Assembly: GCA_019634925.1 (NCBI GenBank)
Contig: JAHCAL010000003.1
Location: 372,001-436,000, forward strand
DNA from: Pseudomonadales bacterium
GTDB taxonomy: Bacteria > Pseudomonadota > Gammaproteobacteria > Pseudomonadales > Azotimanducaceae
Direction: 5' to 3'
Length of the DNA: 64,000 bases
Positions 1 to 11,412 of the stretch are shown piece after piece. Position 1 is the stretch's first letter, and each line of letters begins with the position of its first letter. Position numbers and translations under genes: made by a program. The notes below the pieces were generated by a model that was not told the DNA's origin, did no database searches, and was given only the letters and a program-made list of their open reading frames with translations.

Positions 1-767
1 GGGACACCGAGCAGCGTGGCCGGCTGGCCGGCCGGCGGCTGTGGCGTCGCGCCGGTGATCAGTGCGCCCGCCTGGGCGTCGAGTTCCCAGGACATCAGCG
101 CGGACAGGATGTTCCGGTGCGTCGAGACCACGCCCTTCGGATGCCCGGTCGACCCGGACGTGTAGAAGATGGTCGCCGGATCGTCGGGTGCGACATCGGC
201 CGCCGGCATGGACACCGCACCGATCCCTGCCAGCAGATCGGCAAGCGCAACCGCGCCGGACAGCGGACGGGTCGGCCGCACCGCGATCACCGACGCGGCG
301 GGCGGCGCCGCGCACTGTGCGATCCGGTCCAGGCGCTCCTGGTCGGCGAACAGCACGCGTGCGCCGGAGTCGGCGAGACCGTATTCGAGTTCCTCGGACT
401 GCCACAGTGCGTTCATCGCCACGGCAATGGCGCCGATCGACGTGATCGCGGTGAAGGCGGTCACCCATTCCGGGTAGTTGCGCATGGAGATCGCGATGCG
501 GTCGCCTTTGCCGATGCCGTAGTCGTGCACCAGCAGGTGGGCGATGCGTGCCGCCTCGGCGAGCGCCGCGGCGAAGGTCAGGCGCGTGTCCTCGTAGACC
601 AGGAAGGTCGCGTCCGTCGCGTTCGCTTCGTAGAGCGCGCGCAGCGTCGCCGGCGCGTTGACGAATACCTTCACGCGGCGGCCGGCGATGACCCGTTCCT
701 CCAGCGCGTAGGGCTGTCCGGGCGCGGTCAGCTGCGCCAGCGCCTGTTGGCGGTCGAGCGTATTCAT
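1..767 (-). CDS. Acyl-CoA synthetase (AMP-binding), 3' end beyond window
   Basis: Adenylate-forming CoA ligase that would activate a carboxylic acid to its acyl-CoA. Reading the minus strand from ATG at 767 gives about 255 residues with no stop before the window edge. Around residue 210 there is the P-loop-like adenylation signature YTSGSTGHPKG, followed by THRN, which identifies the ANL superfamily. The family is usually 500-560 residues, so roughly half is present and the C-terminal subdomain is missing. It starts 7 bases after the stop of the SDR gene and follows the acyl-CoA dehydrogenase, so the three look like one operon for activating and oxidising an acid. Substrate is not readable from this half. 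Confidence 0.9.
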   Translation of the reverse strand, partial: MNTLDRQQALAQLTAPGQPYALEERVIAGRRVKVFVNAPATLRALYEANATDATFLVYEDTRLTFAAALAEAARIAHLLVHDYGIGKGDRIAISMRNYPEWVTAFTAITSIGAIAVAMNALWQSEELEYGLADSGARVLFADQERLDRIAQCAAPPAASVIAVRPTRPLSGAVALADLLAGIGAVSMPAADVAPDDPATIFYTSGSTGHPKGVVSTHRNILSALMSWELDAQAGALITGATPQPPAGQPATLLGV

Positions 768-774
768 GGCGGGG

Positions 775-1553
775 TCAGCTCCACATGTGCGAGCCGCCGC
801 ACACGGTCAGTGCCTGACCGGTGATGTAGCCGCTCGACGATGACGCCAGGAATACCGCGAGGCCCTTCAGGTCGTCGGCTTCGCCGAGTCGCCGGAGCGG
901 AATCTGTTCGCGCGCCCGCAGTTCCGCTTCCGGGTTGTCCCAGAGCGCCTGGGCGAAGTCGGTGCGGATCAGTCCGGGGCAGATGGCGTTGACCCGCACG
1001 CCGCTCGGGCCGAGTTCGGCCGCGAGATTGCGCACCAGCCCGATGACCGCCAGTTTCGAGATGCTGTACGCGCCGAGCGTGAGCGACGGCCCGAATGCGC
1101 CGGTACTCGAGGTGATCATGATCGAGCCGCCGCCGCGCGCGAGCATGTCGGGCGCCACCATCTGCACCAGCCAGTGGTTCGATTTGACGTTGGTCGACAT
1201 GATCTTGTCGTAGGCTTCGTCGGAGATCTTCGCCATCGGACCGTAGAACGGGTTGACGCCCGCGTTGCCCACCAGGATGTCGATCGCGCCGAGGCGCTCG
1301 CGGGTCGCGGCGACCAGGGCGGCGAGCTGGTCCTTGTAACCGGCGTTACAGGCGAACGCGAACGCCCGCTCGACGCCGAGTTTCGCGTTGATCTCGGCCG
1401 CGGCGGCCTGGCACTGGTCGAGCTTGCGGCTCGAGAGCATGACGCGCGCGCCATGCTCGGCGAGGCCCTCGGCCATGGCCCTGCCCATGCCCTTGGAGGC
1501 ACCCGTGAGCAGTGCCACCTTGCCGGTGAGGTCGAACAGGGTCGTGTTCACGG

Positions 1554-1557
<4 letters not shown>
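775..1557 (-). CDS. SDR-family oxidoreductase
   Basis: Classical short-chain dehydrogenase/reductase of 260 residues, an NAD(P)-dependent alcohol/ketone oxidoreductase. Seen: cofactor motif TGASKGMG near residue 17, NAG motif, catalytic Ser in ITSS and the YSISK Tyr-x3-Lys pair, then PGLIRTDF. The ATG overlaps the TGA of the upstream acyl-CoA dehydrogenase gene (ATGA), which indicates translational coupling. Position between an acyl-CoA dehydrogenase and an acyl-CoA synthetase suggests a 3-hydroxyacyl or similar oxidation step. That role is inferred from context; the family alone does not fix the substrate. Confidence 0.93.
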
Positions 1558-2810
<1,253 letters not shown>

Positions 2811-2983
2811 GATTCCTCCCTTGCGTATGGCTCTGGCGGCGCGATGGTAGCGCAGTCGCGCCGGTCTGCACATGGACGGTGCCGGATGGCCTGTCGCGGC
2901 CCGGTGCGCGCGCCGGGTGCGGCGCGATATGCTACGGTACGCCGCTCGGGCGACGGGCATCGAATCGAGGGAGACCTCCCGCA

Positions 2984-3202
2984 ATGTCGAAGTACACGCT
3001 GGTCAAGGAATGCATCGCCGCGGCCGTGTCCGGTGGTCCGGCGCACCATGCCACCGAGGCCGAGGTGCTGGAGGCGCTCATCGTGCAGGCGGTGGCGGAC
3101 CTCGCGCGCTGCGCCGGCCCGGCGCGTGCGGCCGACGCGCTGCGCTACGAACTCGCCAACGTCGGCGGCGACGTGGATACGGTATTCCTGCGCTCGCGCT
3201 GA
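2984..3202 (+). CDS. Small hypothetical protein (72 aa)
   Basis: A 72-residue cytoplasmic protein starting MSKYTLVKE, rich in Ala and with amphipathic helical character; no signal peptide or membrane segment. Nothing in it identifies a family. The start is supported by GGGAGA about 9 bases upstream. It precedes the aldolase gene by 54 bases on the same strand and is divergent from the acyl-CoA dehydrogenase operon. It could be a small regulator or helper of the downstream aldolase/dehydrogenase pair, but no function can be supported. Confidence 0.55.
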   Translation: MSKYTLVKECIAAAVSGGPAHHATEAEVLEALIVQAVADLARCAGPARAADALRYELANVGGDVDTVFLRSR

Positions 3203-3256
3203 CCCGGCCGGCCGGGGCGGGGCGGCACGACGACATCAATCGAACGGGGGATCCTG

Positions 3257-4048
3257 ATGCGCAAGAACGCAGCGCTCGCCAGGTGGCGGGCGGGAGAACA
3301 GACCATCGGCGGCTGGCTGTCGCTCGCCAACACCCACACCGCTGAGCTGCTCGCCAACGCAGGCTTCGACTGGCTTTGCATCGACCTGCAGCACGGGCTC
3401 ATCGACTACCGGGACCTGCTGCACATGCTCCCGGCGATCTCGACCACGGAGACCACGCCGCTGGTGCGGGTATCTGGCAACGACCCGAAACAGATCATGA
3501 AGGTGCTCGATGCCGGCGCCATGGGCGTGATCGTGCCGCTGGTCAACAACCGCGCCGAGGCGGCCGCCGCCATCGCGGCGTGTCGTTATCCGCCCGACGG
3601 GATGCGTTCGTTCGGCCCGATCCGCGCGGCGCTCTACGGCGGCCGGGGCTACGCCGCGGAGGCAAACTCGGAGATCGCGTGCATCGCCATGATCGAGACG
3701 CGGGAAGGACTCGACAACCTCGAGGAGATCGTCACGACGCCCGGCCTCGGCGGCATCTACATCGGACCGTCCGACCTGGCTCTGGCGCTCGGCTTGCCGC
3801 CCGCGGGCGACACCGACGAGCCGCTGCACGTGGCGACCGTCGAGCGCATCCTCGGCGTCTGCAAACGGCACGGGGTCCCGGCGGGCATTCACACCAGCAG
3901 TCTCGACTATGCGCGCCGCCGGCTCGAGGCGGGCTTCGAGTTCGTCACGCTGGGCTCGGATGCCGGGTTCATGATGCAGGCGGCGGCGCGCGACCTGGCT
4001 GCTGCGCGCGGCACGCAGGAACGCGCGCGGGAACGCACGGGGTACTGA
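3257..4048 (+). CDS. HpcH/HpaI-family aldolase
   Basis: Class II, metal-dependent 2-keto-acid aldolase/lyase of 263 residues (TIM barrel), normally cleaving a 4-hydroxy-2-oxo acid into pyruvate plus an aldehyde. Seen in family order: DLQHG (catalytic His), PLVRVSGND (Arg), GVIVPLVN, CIAMIET (metal-ligand Glu) and GPSDLALALG (metal-ligand Asp). Length is normal. The next gene is a D-2-hydroxyacid dehydrogenase 29 bases downstream, a common pairing because the products are 2-keto acids. The exact substrate is not determinable; citrate lyase beta-like members are a less likely alternative. Confidence 0.92.
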   Translation: MRKNAALARWRAGEQTIGGWLSLANTHTAELLANAGFDWLCIDLQHGLIDYRDLLHMLPAISTTETTPLVRVSGNDPKQIMKVLDAGAMGVIVPLVNNRAEAAAAIAACRYPPDGMRSFGPIRAALYGGRGYAAEANSEIACIAMIETREGLDNLEEIVTTPGLGGIYIGPSDLALALGLPPAGDTDEPLHVATVERILGVCKRHGVPAGIHTSSLDYARRRLEAGFEFVTLGSDAGFMMQAAARDLAAARGTQERARERTGY

Positions 4049-4077
4049 GACAGGACGGTTCGGGCGGGGAGGCTTTC

Positions 4078-5133
4078 ATGGCGGGACGCAAACGGGTCGG
4101 CATCCAGTTGCCGAAGCAGGCGCAGAACCAGACCGTCGAGCAGCGTTACGCGCTCGAACTCGAGGCGCTGGCACCGCTCGCCGACATCGTCGAGATCCGG
4201 GCCGACTCGCCGGCCGAGTTCGCCGCCGGCGTACGCGACGTGGACGCGATCCTGACGTCGTGGGGCCTGCGCATCGACCGGCAGGTGATCGAAGCCATGC
4301 CGCGCTGCGTGGTGATCGGAGTCGGCAGCGTCGGCGTCGACATGGTCGACCTCGAGGCGGCCACCGCGGCGGGCATCGTGGTGACCAACGTGCCCGACGT
4401 CTTCATCGAAGAGGTCGCCGACTACGCGATGATGCTGCTGCTCAACGTCTCGCGCCTGACGCCGGCCATGACGCGCATGGCGCGCGAGGGCGCCTGGTAC
4501 CAGGCGCGCCCGATCCTGAGCCGCGTACCGCGCCTCATGGGCCAGACCCTCGGGCTGTTCGCGTTCGGCAACGTGGCGCGCTGCACTGCGCGGCGCGCGC
4601 AGGCATTCGGGCTCCGGGTGATCGCGCACGATCCCTACGTGAGTGAACTCGAGATGAGCGCACTCGGCGTCGAGCCGGTCGGCTTCGACGAACTGCTCGC
4701 GCGCAGCGATTTTCTGTCGATCCACGCGCCGCACAACGCGGAAACCGAGCATGCCATCGGCGCGGCCGCGTTCGCCCGCATGAAGCCCACCGCGATCGTG
4801 ATCAATACCGCGCGCGGGCCGATCATCGACGAGGCCGCGCTGATCGAGGCACTCCGCACGGGCGCGATCGCGGGGGCGGGGCTCGACGTGCTCGAGCAGG
4901 AGCCGCCTGATCCGGGCAATCCGCTGCTGCACATGGAGAACGTCGTCGTGACGCCCCACGTGGCCTCCGCCAGCACACGCATGCGCCCCGAGACGCGGCG
5001 CCGCGCGGCGCGCGAAGTAGCGCTCGTGCTGCGAGGGCGCTGGCCGATGAGCTGCGTGAATCCCACCGTGCTGCCGCGCGCGCCGCTCGAGCGCTGGCAG
5101 CCTTATTCGATGAGTCGTGGTCCGAACCGCTGA
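4078..5133 (+). CDS. D-isomer-specific 2-hydroxyacid dehydrogenase
   Basis: NAD(P)-dependent 2-hydroxyacid dehydrogenase (CtBP/PGDH-like) of 351 residues that interconverts 2-keto and D-2-hydroxy acids. Seen: C-terminal catalytic set with the Arg of NTARGP, the Glu of LEQEPP and the His of TPHVA. The Rossmann glycine motif is altered: where the family has GxxGxGxxG, here it reads GLFAFGNVA, with Ala at two of the glycine positions, as in some CtBP-like members. An N-terminal extension with KRVGIQLPKQAQNQ precedes the catalytic domain. Second gene after the aldolase, so probably acts on its 2-keto product. Confidence 0.92.
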   Translation: MAGRKRVGIQLPKQAQNQTVEQRYALELEALAPLADIVEIRADSPAEFAAGVRDVDAILTSWGLRIDRQVIEAMPRCVVIGVGSVGVDMVDLEAATAAGIVVTNVPDVFIEEVADYAMMLLLNVSRLTPAMTRMAREGAWYQARPILSRVPRLMGQTLGLFAFGNVARCTARRAQAFGLRVIAHDPYVSELEMSALGVEPVGFDELLARSDFLSIHAPHNAETEHAIGAAAFARMKPTAIVINTARGPIIDEAALIEALRTGAIAGAGLDVLEQEPPDPGNPLLHMENVVVTPHVASASTRMRPETRRRAAREVALVLRGRWPMSCVNPTVLPRAPLERWQPYSMSRGPNR

Positions 5134-5149
5134 TGACGCTGCCGGGGTA

Positions 5150-5179
5150 TTGACATCGCGGGCGATTCCGAACGATTCT
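5150..5179 (+). promoter_or_regulatory. Candidate sigma70 promoter for TonB receptor
   Basis: TTGACA at 5150-5155 and GATTCT at 5174-5179 are separated by 18 bases. The -35 is perfect; the -10 matches only three of six positions. It lies about 100 bases before the receptor start at 5277, in the gap after the dehydrogenase gene. Pattern-based only. Confidence 0.3.
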
Positions 5180-5276
5180 CATGAAGGGGGCGGCATATCG
5201 ATCCGGGGAGGTGATCCTCTTCTGTCGAATGCAGTAGCCGCGAAGTACTTGGTTCTTGGATTGTCCTGGGGGGGAT

Positions 5277-8192
5277 ATGATCAAGAGCAGGGGAGTCCTT
5301 TGCGTCGGTCTGGCGGCATCGTTCGGTTCACTGGTCATCGAGGCGTTTGCCGAGGACCAGTCCTCCCGACGGCGGATCGAGGAAGTCATCGTCACGGCCG
5401 AATAGGTCCAGTCCACAGTCTCCGACACGTCCATTTCGATCACCGCATTCGATGGGGCGATGCTGCAGGATTTCGGCATCCAGGGTGCCGATCACCTCGT
5501 TGACTTCATACCGGCAACCACCCGGGACGAATACGACATCCGTATCCGCGGTGTAGGCCGCAACTTCCGCGCGCTCGGCGGCGATCCCGGGGTTGCGACT
5601 TACTACAACAGCATCTATTCCCCGGACTTCGGCATCGCTGCGTCGGAAAACGCACTCTACGACATAGAACGGATCGAAGTTCTGCGGGGCCCGCAAGGTA
5701 CGCTGTATGGGCGTAACTCGGTGGGCGGCGCCATCAACTACGTGACCAAAAGGCCGGGTCAGGAATTCGAGAGCGAGGTGCGTACGCAGGTCGGGCGCTT
5801 CAAGACCCGCGAATACTACGGTGTCCTGTCCGGGCCGATCCTGGAGGATCGCCTGGCCGCGCGCCTCGTGGCGGTCAAGCGAGACCGGGACGGCGCTCAG
5901 AAAGGCAAGGGCGACAGCCCCGATCTGAATTCGATCGACGACCAGAACCTGGCGCTATCGTTGCTGTGGGACGTATCGGATACCGTGTCATGGTACGTGC
6001 GCGGCAATGCACGCAAGTCCGACCGGAACATTGGCAGCGCACTGCTCATAGACGAAGGGCCGTTCCCCATGCGCGGCGTGCGGAGCACCGATGTCCCGGT
6101 TTTCGGCCTGACCACGCGTGGTGGCACGGTGACGGCGACCACACCAGGCGCCATGGGGTTCGTCAATCCACTCACCGGAGCCACGGTCTACGCGACCTAT
6201 CGTCGCCCGGGACTGGACGTGGTGTACGGGGCTGATGGTTTTCCCCAAGGGTATCCGTTTCATCCGAACTCAGCGTTCGGAAGGGATCCCGCCGACCTGT
6301 TACCGGTGGGCAGCGATTTCGATGATCCGAATCGGGGCGTCCAGGTCAACCAGGGGCCGGGAAACTGTCGGGGATTCCCGTACACCAACTGCGAAAGCAA
6401 TCATGAACTGTTCGAGCACTCCTCGGCGTCGAGCGAGATCAACTGGGCGATCAACGACACGCTGGCGCTCAAGTATCTGTATGGCTACCAGGAGTTCGAC
6501 TACACGTACAACGTCGATCGTGACTACACCAATTCGGATTTCAGCAAGTACCGCGACACGGTGCTCGAATCGGTCTGGAGCTATTCGCATGAATTGCAGC
6601 TCGACTGGGCGGTGGGCGATCGCTGGACGGCGACATCCGGAATCTATCTTTTCAAAGAACAACGCAATCAAAACTACAGTCTCTCGAACACGACGCGCCG
6701 GTTTACGGCGCCCGCCAATTATGGCGCGCTCGATACGCGGGTAGCCTTTCTCGGCAATGCCAGCATCACGGATCTTCTGTTTGCCTCGTCCCCGCTTGGC
6801 AACGGTCCGCACGCGCGACTGGGCTCTGCGCCGGTCGGGACCAGCGTCTTCGGTCGCTGGAATGGCGATCCGCGTGGCGATGTCTACACCCACTACAACC
6901 AGGTCGACAACGAAGCGTTCGCTGCCTACACGCAGGGAACGATCCGGCTGAACGAACAGTTCCAACTGGTACTCGGCGTACGCTACGCCAAGGACAAGAA
7001 AGAGGCCCGCGAGGTACGGGGCAACTACTTCGAACTGGACATCCCCTGGGCGATGAGCTTCATCGGTTTCGTTCCAGGGGGAGCGTTCCCCATCAATGGA
7101 TTGACCCGGCTCGGCTCGGTGAACGTCTCGATGGGGAACGCGGTGGCCACCGGAGATCCGGCGAATCCCATGATCGCCAACTGCGCGATCGACGATCCGG
7201 CGTGCGCGACGCCGCTCCGGCTCGGCGGGGTGCCGATCAGCTCCACCAGCACGGTCCGGGGCAACGACGACTGGGACGACGTCAATTTCCGGGTAAACCT
7301 GGACTGGACGCCGAACGAAGACATGCTCATGTACTTTTCGGTGACCACGGGCTACCGGGCCGGCGGTTATCAGCTCGGTGTGACCAGTGCTCGAGACAAT
7401 CCGCGGGATGAGAATGGCGTCCCGGTACCGGGCGCCGGCCTGGTGCCGTCGACCTACGACGAAGAGACCATCACGGCCTACGAGATCGGCTACAAGGGTT
7501 TCCACTTCGATCGGACCGTACAACTGAATGCCGCGATCTACCAGTACGACTACAAGGGCTACCAGGACCGGATCGACATCCTCGATCCGGTGCGCCAGTC
7601 GGCCATCGACATTGTGACCAACGCCGACGAAGCGGTGAATCGTGGCCTCGAGGTCGAAGCGCTCTGGTATCCCACGGACGAACTGAGCCTGGGCGGCAAC
7701 TACAGCTACACGGATGCGTTCTACGATGTCGACTTCTTCCTGATCGACACCGGGAATCCCGAGTATCCGATCTCGGTGTTCGGGCCGGTCGCGCCAGGCA
7801 ACCCCAACAATGCGTTCCTGACGCGGAACGTCAAGGGTGACGCGCTGAAGGGTATTCCGAAGCACAAGGCGACCGTGTGGGGTGTCTACGACTGGTTGAC
7901 CGACATCGGCAAGTTCAGCTTCCGGACGTCGTTTTCCTATACCGGGGACTATGCGCAGCGCGGCATCAATACCCGCTGGGACAAGCTGCCGAGCCGGTGG
8001 CGGAGCGACATGTCCGCGACCTGGATCGACCGCAACGACCGCTGGAACGTCCGCCTGTTCGTGGACAATGTGTTCGACGAGAAGAATCTGCGCGGGATCG
8101 ACCCTGGCACGGAGTACAACAACTGGCGCACGACCGGGACGGAGCTGTATCCGCGCTACTTCGGCGTAGATCTCCGGTATCGCATCTGGTAG
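5277..8192 (+). pseudogene. TonB-dependent receptor with early in-frame amber codon
   Basis: Outer-membrane TonB-dependent receptor (plug plus 22-strand barrel) for import of an unidentified large substrate. Reading from ATG 5277 (preceded by GGGGGGG) gives a signal peptide, then the TonB-box-like stretch EEVIVTAE, then TAG at 5403-5405 (codon 43). The same frame continues without another stop to 8192: SISITAF, plug motif RGPQGTLYGRN, and barrel ending YFGVDLRYRIW. Homologues usually have Lys/Arg where TAG sits. Without suppression, reinitiation at ATG 5460 would make a 910-residue product lacking the export signal. The rest is intact, so the mutation is recent, is a sequencing error, or is read through. 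Full length would be about 971 residues. Confidence 0.85.
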
Positions 8193-8221
8193 CGGCTCGA
8201 ACAATGGCCCTGTAAGGTTAG

Positions 8222-8246
8222 GGGGCTGCTTCGGCAGCCCCTTTTT
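8222..8246 (+). terminator. Rho-independent terminator after TonB receptor
   Basis: Perfect 8-bp stem GGGGCTGC / GCAGCCCC closed by a TTCG tetraloop (8230-8233) and followed at once by five T residues (8242-8246). It lies 30 bases after the receptor stop and before the ThDP-enzyme gene. Confidence 0.9.
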
Positions 8247-8298
8247 CATTTCACGCCGGATCCCCAGGGCGCCGGCGCTCCGACCTCAGGAGTCTTGC

Positions 8299-8316
8299 AT
8301 GATGGTGCGCGTATGA
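8299..8316 (+). other. Possible 5-codon leader overlapping ThDP-enzyme start
   Basis: ATG ATG GTG CGC GTA TGA at 8299-8316 has the better-placed Shine-Dalgarno (AGGAG at 8288-8292, 6 bases upstream). Its TGA overlaps the ATG (8313) of the downstream gene in ATGA fashion. It could couple translation of the downstream gene by termination-reinitiation, or be chance. The alternative is that the downstream gene starts at TTG 8295. Confidence 0.25.
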
Positions 8317-9944
8317 AAGTAGTCGATGCCATTGCCCGTTGCCTCAAGGCGGAAGGGGTGGATGTGCTGTTCGCCTATCCGGTCAACCCGCTGATCGAAG
8401 CGGCGGCCGCGGTCGACATCCGCACCGTGATCGTCCGCCAGGAACGCGTCGGCCTGCACATGGCCGACGCCTATTCGCGGCTCTCGTCGGGCGACAAGCT
8501 CGGCGTGTTCTGCATGCAGCACGGCCCGGGTGCTGAGAATGCGTTCGGCGGGGTCGCCCAGGCCTACTCGGAATCGGTGCCGCTGCTCGTCATACCGGCC
8601 GGGTATCCGCGCCGGCTCGCGCACTACTATCCCAACTTCAACTCGACGCTCAACATGCGCCACGTCACCAAGTGGGCGGAGCCGCTCACCATGGGCAAGG
8701 CGCTCCCCGAAGTGATGCGGCGCGCGTTCTTTCAACTGCGCAATGGCCGGCCCGGCCCGGTGCTGGTCGAGGTGCCGGTCGACGTGTTCAACGAAGACGT
8801 ACCGGCCGACTGGACGTACGTGCCGAGCTTCAAGGCGAAGAGCGCGCCGGACCCGGACGGCGTCGCGGCGGCCGCGCGGGTGCTTGCCGCTGCCGAGCGG
8901 CCGGTCCTCTACGTCGGGCAGGGCGTGCACTACGCCAAGGCATGGGACGCACTGCGCGCCTTTGCCGAGGAATGGAACATTCCGGTGACCACTTCCATCG
9001 AGGGCAAGAGCGCGTTTCCGGAGAATCATCCGCTGTCGCTCGGGTCCGGCGGGCGGGCCAATCCGCGCGCGGTGAAGGCGTTTCTCGAGGACGCCGACGT
9101 CATCTTCGGGATCGGCTGCAGTTTTGCGCTCACCGGTTTCGGCGTGGCCATGCCGCGTGGCAAGACCATCATCCACGCCACGCTCGATCCCATGGACCTC
9201 AACAAGGACGTCCCCGCCCAGTACGGGCTGATCGGCGATGCGGGGCTGACGCTGGCAGCGCTGCGGGCGGCCATGGCGCCGCTCGATCGTGCGCGTGCGG
9301 TGGCGCGCGCGGACGTACCGGCGCGCATCCGCGCGTTGCGCGAGACCTGGCTCGGCGAGTGGCGCGTGAAGCTGGAAGACGAGTCGGCGCCGATCAACCC
9401 GTACCGGGTGATCAACGAGCTGAACCGTCTGGTGGACAAGTCGAAGACCACCATCACCCACGATGCCGGCAGTCCGCGTGACCAGATCACGCCGTTCTGG
9501 GAGTCGACCGCGCCGCTCACCTATATCGGCTGGGGCAAGACCACGCAACTCGGTTACGGGCTCGGACTCGCGATGGGTGCAAAACTGGCGCGGCCCGATC
9601 ATCTGTGCATCAACGTTTGGGGCGACGCGGCGATCGGCTTCACCGGCATGGACTTCGAGACTGCCGTACGCGAACGGATCCCGATCCTGTCGATCCTGTT
9701 CAACAATTTCTCGATGGCGATCGAGATCCCGATCATGCCGGTCTCGCAGGAGAAATACGGCTCAACCGACATCTCCGGCAACTACGCGGACATGGCCAAG
9801 GCATTCGGTGGCTACGGCGAGCGGGTCACCGATCCGGCCGAGATCGTGCCGGCGCTCGAGCGCGGCATCGCCGCGACGCGCCGCGGCCAGGCGGCGCTGC
9901 TCGAGTTCATCACCGCCAAGGAAATCGACATCTCGCACGGTTGA
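8313..9944 (+). CDS. Thiamine-diphosphate-dependent enzyme (acetolactate synthase-like)
   Basis: ThDP enzyme of 543 residues in the acetohydroxyacid synthase / 2-keto-acid decarboxylase superfamily. Seen: N-terminal Pyr domain with the conserved Glu in VRQERVG and the HGPGAENAFGG segment; central domain; C-terminal PP domain with the GDA...NN metal/ThDP motif in WGDAAIGFTG to ILFNNFS. Substrate is not identifiable; it differs from housekeeping IlvB and has no small-subunit neighbour, so a catabolic carboligase or decarboxylase is likely. ATG 8313 starts the conserved MKVVDAIA; TTG 8295 is in the same frame. It heads a run with an amidase and a PhyH-type oxygenase. Confidence 0.9.
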   Translation: MKVVDAIARCLKAEGVDVLFAYPVNPLIEAAAAVDIRTVIVRQERVGLHMADAYSRLSSGDKLGVFCMQHGPGAENAFGGVAQAYSESVPLLVIPAGYPRRLAHYYPNFNSTLNMRHVTKWAEPLTMGKALPEVMRRAFFQLRNGRPGPVLVEVPVDVFNEDVPADWTYVPSFKAKSAPDPDGVAAAARVLAAAERPVLYVGQGVHYAKAWDALRAFAEEWNIPVTTSIEGKSAFPENHPLSLGSGGRANPRAVKAFLEDADVIFGIGCSFALTGFGVAMPRGKTIIHATLDPMDLNKDVPAQYGLIGDAGLTLAALRAAMAPLDRARAVARADVPARIRALRETWLGEWRVKLEDESAPINPYRVINELNRLVDKSKTTITHDAGSPRDQITPFWESTAPLTYIGWGKTTQLGYGLGLAMGAKLARPDHLCINVWGDAAIGFTGMDFETAVRERIPILSILFNNFSMAIEIPIMPVSQEKYGSTDISGNYADMAKAFGGYGERVTDPAEIVPALERGIAATRRGQAALLEFITAKEIDISHG

Positions 9945-9993
9945 TTCGGAAGCGGTGGCTGGCGCACATCGCAGCCAAAATGGGGGAAGTGAG

Positions 9994-11412
9994 ATGGATT
10001 TCAGGACCACGACCATCGAGGCGCTTGTGGCAGATGTCAGGTCGCGCCGGACCAGCGCCCGTGAACTGGTCGATGCCGCGCTCGCCAACATCCGGGCGCT
10101 GAACGCGCAGCTGAACGCGTTCTGCAGCGTGCGGGAGGACGACGCGCGGGCGGCCGCGGACGCGATCGACCGGCGCCTGCGTGCCGGCGACCCGGTCGGG
10201 CCGCTGGCGGGCATCCCGCTCGGCGTGAAGGACCTCGAGGAGGCCACCGGCTACGTCACCAGCTGGGGTTCCGACCTGCATCGCGACGATCCGCCGGCGA
10301 GCCACGACTCGGTGCTGGTGGCCCGACTCAAGGCCGCCGGGTGCGTGGTGGTGGGCAAGACCAACACCCCGGAGTTCGGCCACAAGGCGATCACCGACAA
10401 CGTGCCGTTCGGCTTCACCCGCAATCCCTGGCATCTCGACTACACCGCCGGCGGTTCGTCGGGCGGCTCGTCCGCCGCGCTGGCCTCGGGCATGGTGCCG
10501 CTCGCCACAGGGTCGGACGGCGGCGGCTCGATCCGCATCCCGGCGGCGCTGTGCGGGTTCACCGGCTTCAAGGCGAGCCAGGGTCGCATCCCGCTCGGCG
10601 GGCCGAAGCCGCCGGGTGCCAACGTGCTCGCGGTGCGTGGTCCGATGACGCTCAGGGCCCGCGACCTCGCGCTGGTGCTGGATGCCGTGGTCGGTGACGA
10701 TCCGACCGACATCTTCGGGCTCCCGACGCCGGAGGGGTCGTTCCGGCGCGCACTCGACCGATCGAACCGCCCGCCGGCGGTGGTCTGGTGCCCCGACATG
10801 GGCTTTGCGGAAGTCGATGCCGAGGTGCGTGCGGTGTGCGAGACGCTCGTCCGGCGACTCGCGGATGCCGGTGTCGTGGTGATCGAGCGGCCGAAGATCT
10901 GGGAGGCCGATCCGAATGGCAGCTGGTTCGTGTTGTGGGCGACGTTGCGGGCACGCGCCCAGGGCGGGCTCAAGGGGACGCCCGACTGGGACCGTATCGA
11001 CGAGAGCCTGCGTGCGACCATCGAGTACGGGCTCAAGACCAGCGGGGTCGACTATGCCCGCGCCATGGATGCATGCCATACGCTGAATCTCGGGCTCGAC
11101 GCGGCCTTCGCTGACGCGCCGTTCATCCTGACGCCGACCTGCTCCGGGCAGGTGCCGCGTGAAGGTGCGCTCGGGGGCATGGTGAACGGCAAGCCGTCGC
11201 CGGCCTGGGTGTCGTTCACCGCGGCGATCAACATGACCCGCAATCCGGCCGGTACCGTGTGCGCGGGTCGCACCCGGGAGGGCCTGCCGGTGGGGCTGCA
11301 GGTCATCGGCGGGCAGCGCGACGACACCGGCGTGCTGAAGACGCTGTGTTTTCTCGAGGACGTGGCGGGCCAGGCGCACGATGCCCCGTACGGCGTGCAG
11401 GCGGGTGGGTGA
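9994..11412 (+). CDS. Amidase (amidase signature family)
   Basis: Amidase-signature hydrolase of 472 residues using a Ser-cisSer-Lys triad to cleave an amide. Seen: catalytic Lys in GVKDLEE near residue 76, [14 protein letters not shown] with the cis-Ser, and the nucleophile region [12 protein letters not shown]. The start is preceded by GGGGGAAG. Length matches the family. It follows the ThDP enzyme by 49 bases, and its stop overlaps the next gene's start region. Substrate is unknown; an aryl or acyl amide is suggested by surrounding catabolic genes only. Confidence 0.95.
   Translation: MDFRTTTIEALVADVRSRRTSARELVDAALANIRALNAQLNAFCSVREDDARAAADAIDRRLRAGDPVGPLAGIPLGVKDLEEATGYVTSWGSDLHRDDPPASHDSVLVARLKAAGCVVVGKTNTPEFGHKAITDNVPFGFTRNPWHLDYTAGGSSGGSSAALASGMVPLATGSDGGGSIRIPAALCGFTGFKASQGRIPLGGPKPPGANVLAVRGPMTLRARDLALVLDAVVGDDPTDIFGLPTPEGSFRRALDRSNRPPAVVWCPDMGFAEVDAEVRAVCETLVRRLADAGVVVIERPKIWEADPNGSWFVLWATLRARAQGGLKGTPDWDRIDESLRATIEYGLKTSGVDYARAMDACHTLNLGLDAAFADAPFILTPTCSGQVPREGALGGMVNGKPSPAWVSFTAAINMTRNPAGTVCAGRTREGLPVGLQVIGGQRDDTGVLKTLCFLEDVAGQAHDAPYGVQAGG

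Noticed and set aside
6300..8249. 649-codon minus-strand reading opposite the TonB receptor
   Set aside because: No family features; the opposite strand encodes the receptor barrel.
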